64,000 bases of DNA from Curtobacterium sp. 'Ferrero' (lineage in GTDB: Bacteria; Actinomycetota; Actinomycetes; Actinomycetales; Microbacteriaceae), in contig NZ_NXIA01000002.1 of NCBI RefSeq assembly GCF_002412165.1, forward strand, positions 1 through 64,000, in the 5' to 3' direction. Of the stretch, positions 8,127 to 16,164 are shown piece after piece. Both the position numbers and the translations under genes were made by a program. Below the pieces are notes generated by a model. The model saw nothing but the letters and a program-made list of their open reading frames with translations, had not been told where the DNA came from and searched no databases. Within the stretch, counting starts at the first letter, position 1. Each line of letters starts with the position of its first letter.

Positions 8127-9608
8127 ATGCGGGCGGTGCTCGGAGTGGACATCGGCACGTCGAGCACCAAGGCGCTGCTCGCTCGGCTCGACGGGACGAT
8201 CCTCGCCGAGTCGAGCCGCGCGCACGAGGTCGACCGGCCGGAGCAGGGGCTCGTCGAGATGGACGGTGACTCGTGGTGGGCCGAGTTCGCGGAGCTCACC
8301 CGCGAACTGCTGCACGCCGTCCCGGACGCCGTTGTCGCGGCGGTCGGGGTCAGCGGCATCGGTCCCTGCGTCCTGCTGACCGACGCCGACGACCGACCGT
8401 TGCGGCCCGCCGTGCTCTACGGCGTGGACACCCGCACGGCGGACATGCTCGACGAGGTGACGGCCGAGCTCGGTGGCCCCGACGCCGTCCGGGACCGCTG
8501 CGGCAGCGCGCTGACCACCCAGGCCGCGGGCGTGAAGCTCGCCTGGCTCGCGCGGAACGAGCCCGACACCTGGGGGCGGGCGGAGCGGTTCACCATGCCG
8601 TCGTCCCGGGTCGTCGGCCTGCTGACCGGCGAGTACGTCCTCGACCACCACTCGGCGAGCCAGACGACCCCGCTCTACGACGTGCACGAGCACCGCTGGA
8701 TCCCCGAGTGGTGCGACGCGCTCGCACCGGGCCTGACCATGCCGCGGCTGGTGTGGTCGGGCGACCGGGCTGGGACGGTGACCGAAGCGGCGGCCGCGGC
8801 CACGGGCCTCCCGGCCGGCATCCCGGTGACCGCCGGGGCCATCGACGCCTGTGCCGAGGGAGTGAGCGTCGGCGAAGCCGTCCCGGGACGCATGTTCCTG
8901 CAGTACGGGACGACGATGTTCATGATCGCGCCGACGACCGGCGCGGTCGCGGTGCCGGGGATGTGGACGACCGTCGGGACGCGACCGGGGGAGGCCTGCG
9001 TCGCGGGTGGCACCGCGACCTCCGGGGCGATCACCGAGTGGCTGCGACGGCTGTTCCACGGCGACTGGTCGACGATGCTCGAGGAGGCCGAGGCCTCGGG
9101 CCCCGGCGCGAACGGGCTGCTCATGCTGCCCTACTTCGCGGGGGAGCGGACACCGATCGCGGACCCGCACGCGCGTGGGGTGGTGGCCGGGCTGACGGTC
9201 CGACACACCCGGGGCGACCTCTTCCGGGCAGCCCTCGAGGCGACGGCCTACGCGGTCCGCCACAACCTCGAGACGCTCGCGGCGGCCGGCGTCGAGGTCC
9301 GCGAGCTCGTGGGGGCGGGTGGTGGCCTCCGCGGTTCGCTCTGGCCGAGCATCGTGTCCGACGTCACCGGGTTGCCGCAGACCGTGCCCAGCGTGACGGT
9401 GGGGGCGTGCTTCGGGTCGGCGTTCCTCGCGGCGGGGCTCGTCGCCGACGTCGACATCGCGACGTGGAACCCGCCCGACCGGGTCATCCGTCCCGATCCC
9501 GAGGCGCACCGCTTCCACGAGGCCGGGTACCGCGACTTCCGCGACCTCTACGACGCCACGGCCGCGGTCGTGCACCGACTGGCCCGGCGGGCGGCTCCGC
9601 CCCGCTGA
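8127..9608 (+). CDS. FGGY-family carbohydrate kinase (xylulokinase-like)
   Basis: 493 aa, full length for the family. The N-terminal phosphate-binding motif GVDIGTSSTKALL, the EMDGDSWW segment, the GAIDACAEG region and the C-terminal ATP site VGAGGGLRGSLWPSIVSDVTG are all present. These enzymes phosphorylate ketoses or polyols. It lies beside and convergent with the EltD-like dehydrogenase, so a substrate from polyol oxidation (xylulose, erythrulose or erythritol itself) is plausible but not proven. The ATG is set by GAAGGAGA. Confidence 0.8.
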   Translation: MRAVLGVDIGTSSTKALLARLDGTILAESSRAHEVDRPEQGLVEMDGDSWWAEFAELTRELLHAVPDAVVAAVGVSGIGPCVLLTDADDRPLRPAVLYGVDTRTADMLDEVTAELGGPDAVRDRCGSALTTQAAGVKLAWLARNEPDTWGRAERFTMPSSRVVGLLTGEYVLDHHSASQTTPLYDVHEHRWIPEWCDALAPGLTMPRLVWSGDRAGTVTEAAAAATGLPAGIPVTAGAIDACAEGVSVGEAVPGRMFLQYGTTMFMIAPTTGAVAVPGMWTTVGTRPGEACVAGGTATSGAITEWLRRLFHGDWSTMLEEAEASGPGANGLLMLPYFAGERTPIADPHARGVVAGLTVRHTRGDLFRAALEATAYAVRHNLETLAAAGVEVRELVGAGGGLRGSLWPSIVSDVTGLPQTVPSVTVGACFGSAFLAAGLVADVDIATWNPPDRVIRPDPEAHRFHEAGYRDFRDLYDATAAVVHRLARRAAPPR

Positions 9609-9630
9609 CGGAGCCGCCCACCGGCGACGC

Positions 9631-10761
9631 TCAGGAGCGCCGGGACGGGATGATCGAGACCTTGACGCTCGCGCCTGCCGAGTCGCCGACCAGGTCGAGC
9701 GCCTCCTGGAAGTCCTCCAGCGCGAACTGGTGGGTGCAGATCTCCGACATCGGCAGGGTCTCCGACTCGAGGAGCTTGATCGCGGCCGGCCAGGTGTGCG
9801 GTCCGAGGTGCGCGCCGCGGACGTCGAGCTCCTTGTCGTCCGAGATGATCGACCAGTCCACGGAGACGTTGTCCTTGAAGACCGAGTACTCGACGAACGT
9901 GCCGAGCTTGCGCAGGATGTTGAGGCCCTGCGGCACGGCCGACGGGTGGCCGGTCGCCTCGATGTAGACGTCGGCGCCGTACCCGTCGGTGAGTTCCTTG
10001 ACGCGGGCGACGGCGTCCTCCTCGGCGATGTTGATCACGATGTCCGCGCCGACCTTGCGGGCGAGCTCGAGCTTCTCCGGCACGACGTCGAGGGCGATGA
10101 TCCGGAGGGGGTTCTTCTGCCGGGTGCCGGCGATCGCGGAGAGGCCGATCGGGCCCGCGCCGGCGATCACGACCGTGTCGCCGAACTTGATGTCACCGCG
10201 CTCGACGGCGTGGAAGGCGCAGGACAGCGGCTCGGCGAACGCGGCGACCTGCCCGGGGAGGTCGCTCGACACGGGATGGGTGAGTGCCTTGGACGGCACG
10301 AGGACGTACTCGGCCATCGCGCCGTCGTAGCCCTTGAAGCCGAACATGTCGTGGACGTTGCACATCCAGTAGATGCCCTCGAGGCAGTAGCGGCACTCCC
10401 AGCACGGCACGATCTGCTCACAGGCGATGCGGTCGCCGAGCGACACCTTGCGCTTGGCGAGCGCGTCGTCGTCGCCCGCGATGATCGTGCCGACGAACTC
10501 GTGCCCGGGGATCCGGTCGGTCTCGGCCCACGCCGGCCGGTTCTCGTCGCCCCAGAACTTCGCGGCGCCGTGGTAGCACTTCAGGTCCGATGCGCAGATC
10601 CCGACCGCGTCGGTGCGGAGGAGCAGCTCGCCGGGTCCGGGCGTCGGGACGGGGCGCTCCTCGAGCCGGTAGTCGCCGGGGCCGTGGACCACGACGGCGC
10701 GCATGGTCGCCGGGATGGTCTCGGAGCCGCTGCTCTTTGGGGTCTCGGTCGTCGTGGACAT
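9631..10761 (-). CDS. eltD: Zinc-dependent polyol dehydrogenase, EltD-like (erythritol/L-threitol dehydrogenase)
   Basis: 376 aa, starting at an ATG with GGAG 8 bases upstream; a longer in-frame start is not needed. Zinc ligands Cys56 (GICASD) and His87-Glu88 (PGHEF), a Cys-rich structural-zinc loop (CWECRYC) and the Rossmann motif AGAGPIGLS mark a medium-chain alcohol dehydrogenase. The stretch around CYHGAAKFWGDENRP and the WSIISDDKELDV-GAHLGP block closely resemble, from memory, the Mycobacterium smegmatis erythritol/L-threitol dehydrogenase, which makes L-erythrulose. It is transcribed away from the ABC importer, with SorC-type operator candidates between them. Confidence 0.75.
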   Translation of the reverse strand: MSTTTETPKSSGSETIPATMRAVVVHGPGDYRLEERPVPTPGPGELLLRTDAVGICASDLKCYHGAAKFWGDENRPAWAETDRIPGHEFVGTIIAGDDDALAKRKVSLGDRIACEQIVPCWECRYCLEGIYWMCNVHDMFGFKGYDGAMAEYVLVPSKALTHPVSSDLPGQVAAFAEPLSCAFHAVERGDIKFGDTVVIAGAGPIGLSAIAGTRQKNPLRIIALDVVPEKLELARKVGADIVINIAEEDAVARVKELTDGYGADVYIEATGHPSAVPQGLNILRKLGTFVEYSVFKDNVSVDWSIISDDKELDVRGAHLGPHTWPAAIKLLESETLPMSEICTHQFALEDFQEALDLVGDSAGASVKVSIIPSRRS

Positions 10762-10809
10762 GAGGATCTCCAGGGGTCGTGAGTCTCGCCGCGTCATCGC
10801 GGCGAGGGC

Positions 10810-10851
10810 GACACTACGCGACGCAGAACAAAAGTCAAGAACAAGATTTCT
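10810..10851 (-). promoter_or_regulatory. eltD promoter with overlapping operator candidate
   Basis: On the minus strand TTGACT (10837-10832) and TAGTGT (10815-10810) are 16 bases apart, a good sigma-70-type promoter. AGAACAAGATTTCTG at 10837-10851 abuts the -35 box, and a second AGAACAA lies at 10824-10830 in the spacer. A nearly identical 15-mer sits in the gap upstream of the island's SorC gene. Confidence 0.55.
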
Positions 10852-10896
10852 GTGAGCGGGTCAGGGTGTTCGAACCTGGCGAATCCGGCGCGTCCA

Positions 10897-10930
10897 CTTG
10901 CAGAAATTTCGTCACGCACATAATTTCTGC
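10897..10930 (+). promoter_or_regulatory. ABC-importer promoter inside an inverted repeat
   Basis: GCAGAAATT (10900-10908) and AATTTCTGC (10922-10930) are a perfect 9-bp inverted repeat with a 13-bp spacer. CTTGCA (10897-10902) and CATAAT (10919-10924) are plausible -35/-10 boxes under the two arms. A repressor bound here would block transcription of the transporter operon. Confidence 0.55.
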
Positions 10931-11005
10931 TTTGCACCACGCTGTGTGGTGCCGGTCCGCATCCCGACGGACCGACGCAACGGAGCGATTCACGAGGAGC
11001 ACGCG

Positions 11006-11113
11006 ATGACGCGAGCCGACCACAGGACCGGGCATCCCGACGCGACCCGGGCCGCCACCAGCCTCCCGGGCTGCCGCGCGGCCCGAGCCGTCCGAGACGG
11101 GGCCGTCCGATGA
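11006..11113 (+). CDS. Small ORF (35 aa) translationally coupled to the importer operon
   Basis: The ATG at 11006 has a strong ribosome site (GAGGAG, 7 bases upstream), better than that of the next gene. The frame ends with TGA overlapping the ATG at 11110 as ATGA. The peptide is Arg/Ala-rich (MTRADHRTGHPD start, ends VRDGAVR) with no membrane segment or known motif. It may be a real small protein or a leader ORF whose translation feeds the DUF2291 gene. It resembles no family I know. Confidence 0.4.
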   Translation: MTRADHRTGHPDATRAATSLPGCRAARAVRDGAVR

Positions 11114-11766
11114 CCGCCACCGGCGCGGTCCAGCCGGTGCGGAACCGCCGGGCCGTCAAGCGCATCGTCCTCGTCGCGGTCGTCCTCGTCGTCGTCATCG
11201 CCATGGCGCTCTCGGTCAAGGTGGTCGGCAAAGGCTCGACGGTCGGCGCCGGCCCCGCCGCGTTCTCCGCGTCCGCCTGGGGGAAGACCAACTTCCCGAA
11301 GGTCCAGGCGGCGATCGCGAAGCGCGCCGTCCCCGCGACCGAGCTCGCACCGGCGATCATCGCCGACTCCACCGCGGCGACGAAGAAGTACGGCGTCGAC
11401 GCCGGCACCGGGCCGGAGTTCGCGACCACCTTCACCGGCACGGTCGGCGCTCCGCAGGACGGCATCTACCCGGTCACGGTCTCCGGTCTCCCGAGCGGGC
11501 TGCTGATCCGCATCCAGACCGGCCCGGCGATCAACGGCACCGACCTGCGCGACGCCCCGGGGACGATCGAGTTCGGTCAGTTCACGAACCAGATCGACTA
11601 CCAGAACGCGGGCGCGGCGCTCAACGACCAGCTGAAGAAGCAGGTGCTCGCGAAGGTGGACACCACTTCGCTCGAGGGCAAGAAGGTCACCGTCACCGGT
11701 GCGTTCCAGCTGATCAACCCGAAGGGCTGGCTCGTCACGCCGTCCGCACTGGAGGTGGACGGATGA
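11110..11766 (+). CDS. DUF2291 family membrane-anchored protein of sugar ABC operons
   Basis: 218 aa. One N-terminal transmembrane anchor (IVLVAVVLVVVIAMALSV, about residues 19-36) is followed by an extracytoplasmic domain. The pattern (FSASAWGKTNFPKVQ, KYGVDAGTGPEFATTFTG, LIRIQTGPAINGTDLRDA, FTNQIDYQNAGAALND) is that of DUF2291, found almost only next to ribose/xylose/erythritol-type ABC importers. Its biochemical role is not established; an accessory role in binding-protein docking is inferred from position. It starts inside the stop of the 35-aa ORF and its own stop overlaps the ATPase start (ATGA). Confidence 0.8.
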   Translation: MTATGAVQPVRNRRAVKRIVLVAVVLVVVIAMALSVKVVGKGSTVGAGPAAFSASAWGKTNFPKVQAAIAKRAVPATELAPAIIADSTAATKKYGVDAGTGPEFATTFTGTVGAPQDGIYPVTVSGLPSGLLIRIQTGPAINGTDLRDAPGTIEFGQFTNQIDYQNAGAALNDQLKKQVLAKVDTTSLEGKKVTVTGAFQLINPKGWLVTPSALEVDG

Positions 11767-13292
11767 GCGCCCACGACGCGATCGGGACGGTCGTCCTCGA
11801 GGCGACCGACGTCGTGAAGACGTACGGTGCGACCCGAGCGCTCAAGGGGGTGGCGTTCGCGGTGCACCGCGGGCAGGTCACAACGCTGTTCGGGGAGAAC
11901 GGGGCGGGCAAGTCGACGCTCATGAAGATCCTGTCCGGCGTCGAGCAGCCCACCTCCGGGACCCTCACACTGCACGGCGAGCCGGTGTCCTTCGCCGACA
12001 CGGTGGACGCCCGCGAGCACGGCATCTCGATCATCCACCAGGAGCTGAGCCTCGCCCCCAACCTCACGGTGCGCGACAACATCTTCATGGGGCGTGAGCT
12101 GCGCGGACCGACCGGCGTCGACTACGCCGAGGAGGCCCGGCAGGCCGCGGCCGTCCTCGCCGAACTGGGCGAGGACATCGACCCGCTGGCGCTGGTGTCC
12201 GACCTGCGCCTCGGCCAGCAGCAGCTCGTCGAGATCGCCCGGGCGCTCTCGGTCGACGCGCGGATCCTCATCATGGACGAGCCGACGAGCGCGCTCTCGG
12301 CGTCCGAGGTCGAGGTGCTCTTCACGGTCGTCCGCGACCTCAAGGCCCGTGGCGTGTCGATCGTCTACATCTCGCACCACCTCGAGGAGGCCCTCGAGAT
12401 CACCGACCACGCCGTCGTGCTCCGCGACGGATCGGTCACCGCGACGGCCCGGCGTGCGGACATCGACCTCGAGTGGGTCGTCCGCGCGATGGTCGGCGAG
12501 GGGTTCGACCTCGGTTCGCCGCCCACCGGGTACGAGTTCGGCGCACCAGCGCTCGCCATCGAGGACGTCGTGGTCGCCGACCCGGACGTCCCGGGTCGCA
12601 ACGTCGTCGACCACGTGTCGCTGTCGGTCCGGAAGGGCGAGATCGTCTGCATCTACGGCCTCATGGGCGCCGGCCGGACCGAGCTGCTCGAGGCAGTCGC
12701 CGGACGGACACCCGTCGACGGCGGCGCGATCCGCAAGGGCGACCGCGACCTCGCCGGGCTGTCCATCGCCGAGCGCATCGACGCCGGGCTCGGACTCGTG
12801 CCGGAGGACCGGCAGCGCGACGGCCTCGTCCAGACCATGACCGTCGGCTCGAACATGTCCCTGGCGTCCATCGGCGCCTTCGTCAAGGGCCTGTTCCTGT
12901 CCGGTCGCCGCGAGGTCGACCTCGTCACCGACTCGATCCGGACCGTCCACGTGAAGACGGCCGGTGGCGGCGCCATGATCGGCTCACTCAGCGGCGGGAA
13001 CCAGCAGAAGGTCGTCATCGGCAAGATGCTCGCGACCGACCCCGACGTCATCCTGCTCGACGAACCGAGCCGGGGCATCGACATCGGGGCCAAGGCAGAG
13101 GTCTTCCGGCTGCTCGCCGAGCGTGCCCGGCAGGGTCTCGCCGTCGTCTACACCACCTCAGAGGTCGGCGAGTGCCTGAGCATCGCCCACCGCATCGTCG
13201 TCATGAGCCGCGGGCGGATCGCCGCCGAGTTCGGTTCGGACGTGACCAAGGAAGCGATCATGGCCGCCTCGGGCGAAGCCGTGGTCGCGTGA
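11763..13292 (+). CDS. Sugar ABC transporter ATP-binding protein, two ABC domains (RbsA/XylG type)
   Basis: 509 aa with two tandem ATPase halves. The first has Walker A GENGAGKS and Walker B ILIMDEPTSAL. The second has the degenerate Walker A GLMGAGRTE, typical of this family, with signature LSGGNQQKVV and VILLDEPSRGIDIGA. This is the energy subunit of carbohydrate-uptake transporter family 2 importers for ribose, xylose or polyols. It overlaps DUF2291 by 4 bases and is followed by one permease and one binding protein, so the operon encodes a complete importer. Confidence 0.92.
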   Translation: MSAHDAIGTVVLEATDVVKTYGATRALKGVAFAVHRGQVTTLFGENGAGKSTLMKILSGVEQPTSGTLTLHGEPVSFADTVDAREHGISIIHQELSLAPNLTVRDNIFMGRELRGPTGVDYAEEARQAAAVLAELGEDIDPLALVSDLRLGQQQLVEIARALSVDARILIMDEPTSALSASEVEVLFTVVRDLKARGVSIVYISHHLEEALEITDHAVVLRDGSVTATARRADIDLEWVVRAMVGEGFDLGSPPTGYEFGAPALAIEDVVVADPDVPGRNVVDHVSLSVRKGEIVCIYGLMGAGRTELLEAVAGRTPVDGGAIRKGDRDLAGLSIAERIDAGLGLVPEDRQRDGLVQTMTVGSNMSLASIGAFVKGLFLSGRREVDLVTDSIRTVHVKTAGGGAMIGSLSGGNQQKVVIGKMLATDPDVILLDEPSRGIDIGAKAEVFRLLAERARQGLAVVYTTSEVGECLSIAHRIVVMSRGRIAAEFGSDVTKEAIMAASGEAVVA

Positions 13293-13312
13293 CCGCCAGG
13301 AACGGAACAGCA

Positions 13313-14431
13313 ATGACCACCACGACCGCCGGTCAGCGGCGCCCCGCCCTCTTCGCCGACGGGTTCAGCGTCGGACGCCTCCTGCTGCAGGGGCGCGCCT
13401 ACTTCGCCCTCGTCGTCATCATCGTCGTCTTCTCGATCCTGTCGCCGAACTACTTCACGGTGAGCAACCTCCTGACGATGTCGTCGCACGTCGCCGTGTA
13501 CGCCATCCTCGCGCTCGGCATGCTCCTGGTCATCCTCAACGGCGGCATCGACCTGTCCGTCGGCTCCACGCTCGGCTTCTCGGGGGTGATCGCCGGGTTC
13601 CTCATGAAAGGGGTCGCAATCGGCGGGGTCACGCTCTACCCGAAGGTCTGGGTCGTGGTCGTGCTCGCCTGTGCGTCCGGTGCGCTCATCGGCCTCGTCA
13701 ACGGGGTGCTCGTCGCGCGGTTCAAGGTCGCGCCGTTCGTGGCCACCCTCGGCATGCTGTACGTGGTGCGCGGCATCGGCCTCCTGATGACGAACGGCCT
13801 GACCTACAACAACCTCGAGGGGAACGCCGCGCTCGGCAACACCGGGTTCGACTGGCTCGGCTTCAACCGGCTGCTCGGGCTCCCGATCGGTGTGATCGTG
13901 ATGATCGTCGCCGCCGTCGTCGGATCGCTGCTCCTCAACCGGACCGTCTTCGGCCGCTGGCTGTACGCCTCCGGTGGCAACGAGCGTGCCGCGGAGCTGT
14001 CGGGTGTGCCGGTGAAGCGGGTCAAGATCCGCGTCTACGTCCTCTCGGGCCTGTGCGCCGCGATCGCCGGACTCATCCTGTCGTCCGAGCTCACGAGCGC
14101 CAGCCCCACGGCCGGCAGCTCCTACGAACTGACCGCGATCGCGGCGGTCGTCATCGGCGGCGCGGCACTGTCCGGCGGCGTCGGCAACGTCCGCGGCACG
14201 CTGCTCGGCGCGTTCGTCATCGGCTTCCTGTCCGACGGTCTCGTCATCATCGGCGTCTCGGCCTACTGGCAGACCGTCTTCACCGGCGCCGTCATCGTGT
14301 TCGCCGTCCTCCTCAACGCGGTCCAGTACAAGCGTCGTCCGGCACGTGCCGGCGGCGCTGCGGACCCCCGACAGACCTCTCCCACCGACACCCAGCCCCC
14401 GGCGGCCGTCGGCGAGAAGACAGCCGTCTGA
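13313..14431 (+). CDS. Sugar ABC transporter permease (RbsC type)
   Basis: 372 aa with about ten hydrophobic segments. NLLTMSSHVAVYAILALGMLLVI and ILNGGIDLSVGS form the hallmark of ribose/branched-chain-type permeases, and GGAALSGGVGNVRGTLLGAF is the conserved cytoplasmic loop that contacts the ATPase. The ATG at 13313 has AGGAACGG upstream, 20 bases after the ATPase stop. With the double ATPase it should form the membrane core of the importer (a homodimer of this subunit). Confidence 0.92.
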   Translation: MTTTTAGQRRPALFADGFSVGRLLLQGRAYFALVVIIVVFSILSPNYFTVSNLLTMSSHVAVYAILALGMLLVILNGGIDLSVGSTLGFSGVIAGFLMKGVAIGGVTLYPKVWVVVVLACASGALIGLVNGVLVARFKVAPFVATLGMLYVVRGIGLLMTNGLTYNNLEGNAALGNTGFDWLGFNRLLGLPIGVIVMIVAAVVGSLLLNRTVFGRWLYASGGNERAAELSGVPVKRVKIRVYVLSGLCAAIAGLILSSELTSASPTAGSSYELTAIAAVVIGGAALSGGVGNVRGTLLGAFVIGFLSDGLVIIGVSAYWQTVFTGAVIVFAVLLNAVQYKRRPARAGGAADPRQTSPTDTQPPAAVGEKTAV

Positions 14432-14471
14432 CCCTCCCGTCACACGGTCCACAGCGAAAGGAAACCCCACC

Positions 14472-15455
14472 ATGAACCGCAAGCTCGCAACGGTGCTCGC
14501 AGCGGGAGTCGGACTCAGCCTGGTCCTGACCGGCTGCTCCGCCGGCGGTGCCGCGTCCGGCGGCAACGGCTCGTCCAAGAAGGGCGGCCTCATCTCGATC
14601 ATCGTCAACGACCCGTCGAACCCGTACTGGAAGACGGAGGGCGACGTCGCGTCGGCCGAGGCGAAGTCGCTCGGCTACAAGTCGAACGTCTCGGCGTCGA
14701 AGGGTGACACGAACACCGAGAGCAACCTCATCGACACCGCCATCACGAACAAGTCGGTCGCGATCATCCTCGACCCGGCCAACGCGAGCGGGTCGATCGG
14801 CGCCGTGAAGAAGGCGGACGCCGCGGGCATCCCGGTGTTCCTCGTGAACGCGGAGATCAACCAGGCCGGACTCGCGAAGGCCCAGCTCGTCTCGAACAAC
14901 GCCCAGGGCGCAGCCATCGGCGCGCAGCAGTGGGTGAAGTCGATCGGGGACTCCGGCAACTACGCGGAGCTGTTCGGCGCGCCGTCGGACAACAACGCCC
15001 AGACCCGGTCCAACGGGTACAAGACCGTCCTCTCCCAGTACCCGGACCTCAAGGAGGTCGCCAAGCAGGTCGCGAACTGGGACCGGACGCAGGGCCACGA
15101 CAAGACCCAGTCGATCCTCCAGGCCAACCCCGACATCAAGGGCATCATCTCCGGCAACGACGAGATGGCGCTGGGTGCGATCGCGGCCCTCAAGGAGGCC
15201 GGGAAGCTCGACCAGGTCAAGGTCGGCGGCTTCGACGGTTCGCCGGACGCGGTCGACGCCGTGAAGGCGGGCGAGCTGCAGTACACCGTGCTCCAGCCGG
15301 TGGCGACGTTCGCCAAGAAGGCCGTGCAGGAGGCCGACGAGTACCTCCGCACGGGCAAGACCGGCGCGGCGCAGGAGAAGCAGGCGTTCGACTGCGTGCT
15401 CATCACCAAGGAGAACGCGGACAAGGTGACCTCGCCGTTCACCCTCTCCGAGTGA
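14472..15455 (+). CDS. Sugar ABC transporter substrate-binding lipoprotein
   Basis: 327 aa. MNRKLATVLAAGVGLSLVL leads to a lipobox LTGC with Cys22, so the protein is a membrane-anchored lipoprotein. The mature part has the periplasmic-binding-protein type 1 fold of RbsB relatives (ISIIVNDPSNPYWKTEG at the N-terminal strand, ISGNDEMALGAIAALKEAGK, VGGFDGSPDAVDAVKAGELQYTVLQP). It captures the sugar or polyol for the importer. Given the flanking EltD-like enzyme, erythritol or another tetritol is the favoured but unproven ligand. A terminator follows. Confidence 0.9.
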   Translation: MNRKLATVLAAGVGLSLVLTGCSAGGAASGGNGSSKKGGLISIIVNDPSNPYWKTEGDVASAEAKSLGYKSNVSASKGDTNTESNLIDTAITNKSVAIILDPANASGSIGAVKKADAAGIPVFLVNAEINQAGLAKAQLVSNNAQGAAIGAQQWVKSIGDSGNYAELFGAPSDNNAQTRSNGYKTVLSQYPDLKEVAKQVANWDRTQGHDKTQSILQANPDIKGIISGNDEMALGAIAALKEAGKLDQVKVGGFDGSPDAVDAVKAGELQYTVLQPVATFAKKAVQEADEYLRTGKTGAAQEKQAFDCVLITKENADKVTSPFTLSE

Positions 15456-15474
15456 CGCGCCCCTGACCGCGGAC

Positions 15475-15517
15475 GACGGCCCCGGTCCCGCACCCAGTGG
15501 TGCGGGCCGGGGCCGTC
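15475..15517 (+). terminator. Terminator of the importer operon
   Basis: GACGGCCCCGG then CCCGCAC, loop ccagtg, then GTGCGGG and CCGGGGCCGTC, with one bulged base. It lies 20 bases after the binding-protein stop. Confidence 0.7.
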
Positions 15518-15600
15518 GCACGTTGTGCGCCGGCCGAGCAGGTGACGCAGCGGCGCGGCGGCTGCTGACGGACCGCGCGAGTCGACCGTCGACACCACGA

Positions 15601-15641
15601 AGGACCGGCCGCAGCGATCCCCTGTCGCTGCGGCCGGTCCT
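15601..15641 (-). terminator. Terminator of the rpiB-dhaKL operon
   Basis: A 17-bp perfect stem (15601-15617 with 15625-15641) and a 7-base loop lie 29 bases beyond the rpiB stop on the minus strand. It could also insulate against read-through from the importer operon. Confidence 0.65.
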
Positions 15642-15669
15642 GATCGGTCGGTCCTCCCGTGGTCGGTCC

Positions 15670-16164
15670 TCAGCCGGCGGCGGACGCCCCCGCGTCGATG
15701 CCCGAGGGCGACGAGCCGTCGTACCCGCAGATGGCGGCGACCTTCTCCGCGCTCGCCGACGTCGGGTCGAACTCGTAGCCGAGCCACTCCCGGACGAGGC
15801 GTCGGGCGAGCTCGACGCCGATCACGCGCTGACCGAGGCACAGCACCTGCGCGTCGTTGGAGAGCACCGAGCGCTCGACGCTGAACGAGTCGTGCGCCGT
15901 CACCGCACGGATCCCCGGCACCTTGTTCGCGCTGATCGCGACCCCGAGCCCGGTGCCGCACACCAGGACCGCCCGGTCCGCACGGCCGTCCGCGACCATC
16001 CGCGCTGCGTCCACGGCCACGTGCGGGTACGCGGTGTGCCCGTCCGCGTCGACGCCGACGTCCTCGACGGACGCCACCCGGTCGTCGGCGAGCAGGTCGC
16101 GCTTGATGATCTCCTTGTAGTCGTACCCGGCATCGTCCGAGCCGATCACGATCCTGTGGGTCAT
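15670..16164 (-). CDS. RpiB/LacAB-family sugar-phosphate isomerase (ribose-5-P or tetrulose-4-P isomerase)
   Basis: 164 aa, the length of Rpi[16 protein letters not shown] starts the fold, and [22 protein letters not shown] holds the catalytic Cys and anion loop. Family members interconvert ribose/ribulose 5-phosphate. In erythritol and threitol pathways, members (DerI, EryI) convert D-erythrulose 4-phosphate to D-erythrose 4-phosphate. The gene is coupled to dhaKL by an ATGA overlap, so the isomerase should act on the kinase product; a tetrose-phosphate role is therefore inferred. The C-terminal Ser/Gly/Ala tail is unremarkable. Confidence 0.85.
   Translation of the reverse strand: MTHRIVIGSDDAGYDYKEIIKRDLLADDRVASVEDVGVDADGHTAYPHVAVDAARMVADGRADRAVLVCGTGLGVAISANKVPGIRAVTAHDSFSVERSVLSNDAQVLCLGQRVIGVELARRLVREWLGYEFDPTSASAEKVAAICGYDGSSPSGIDAGASAAG

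Noticed and set aside
9631..10761. Sorbitol or threonine dehydrogenase identity for the polyol dehydrogenase
   Set aside because: Same superfamily, but the CYHGAAKFWGDENRP and SDDKELDV blocks fit the EltD group better.
10861..10890. GTTCGAACC resembling a tRNA T-loop
   Set aside because: No acceptor, D or anticodon stems can be paired around it, and it lies inside the eltD/importer promoter region.
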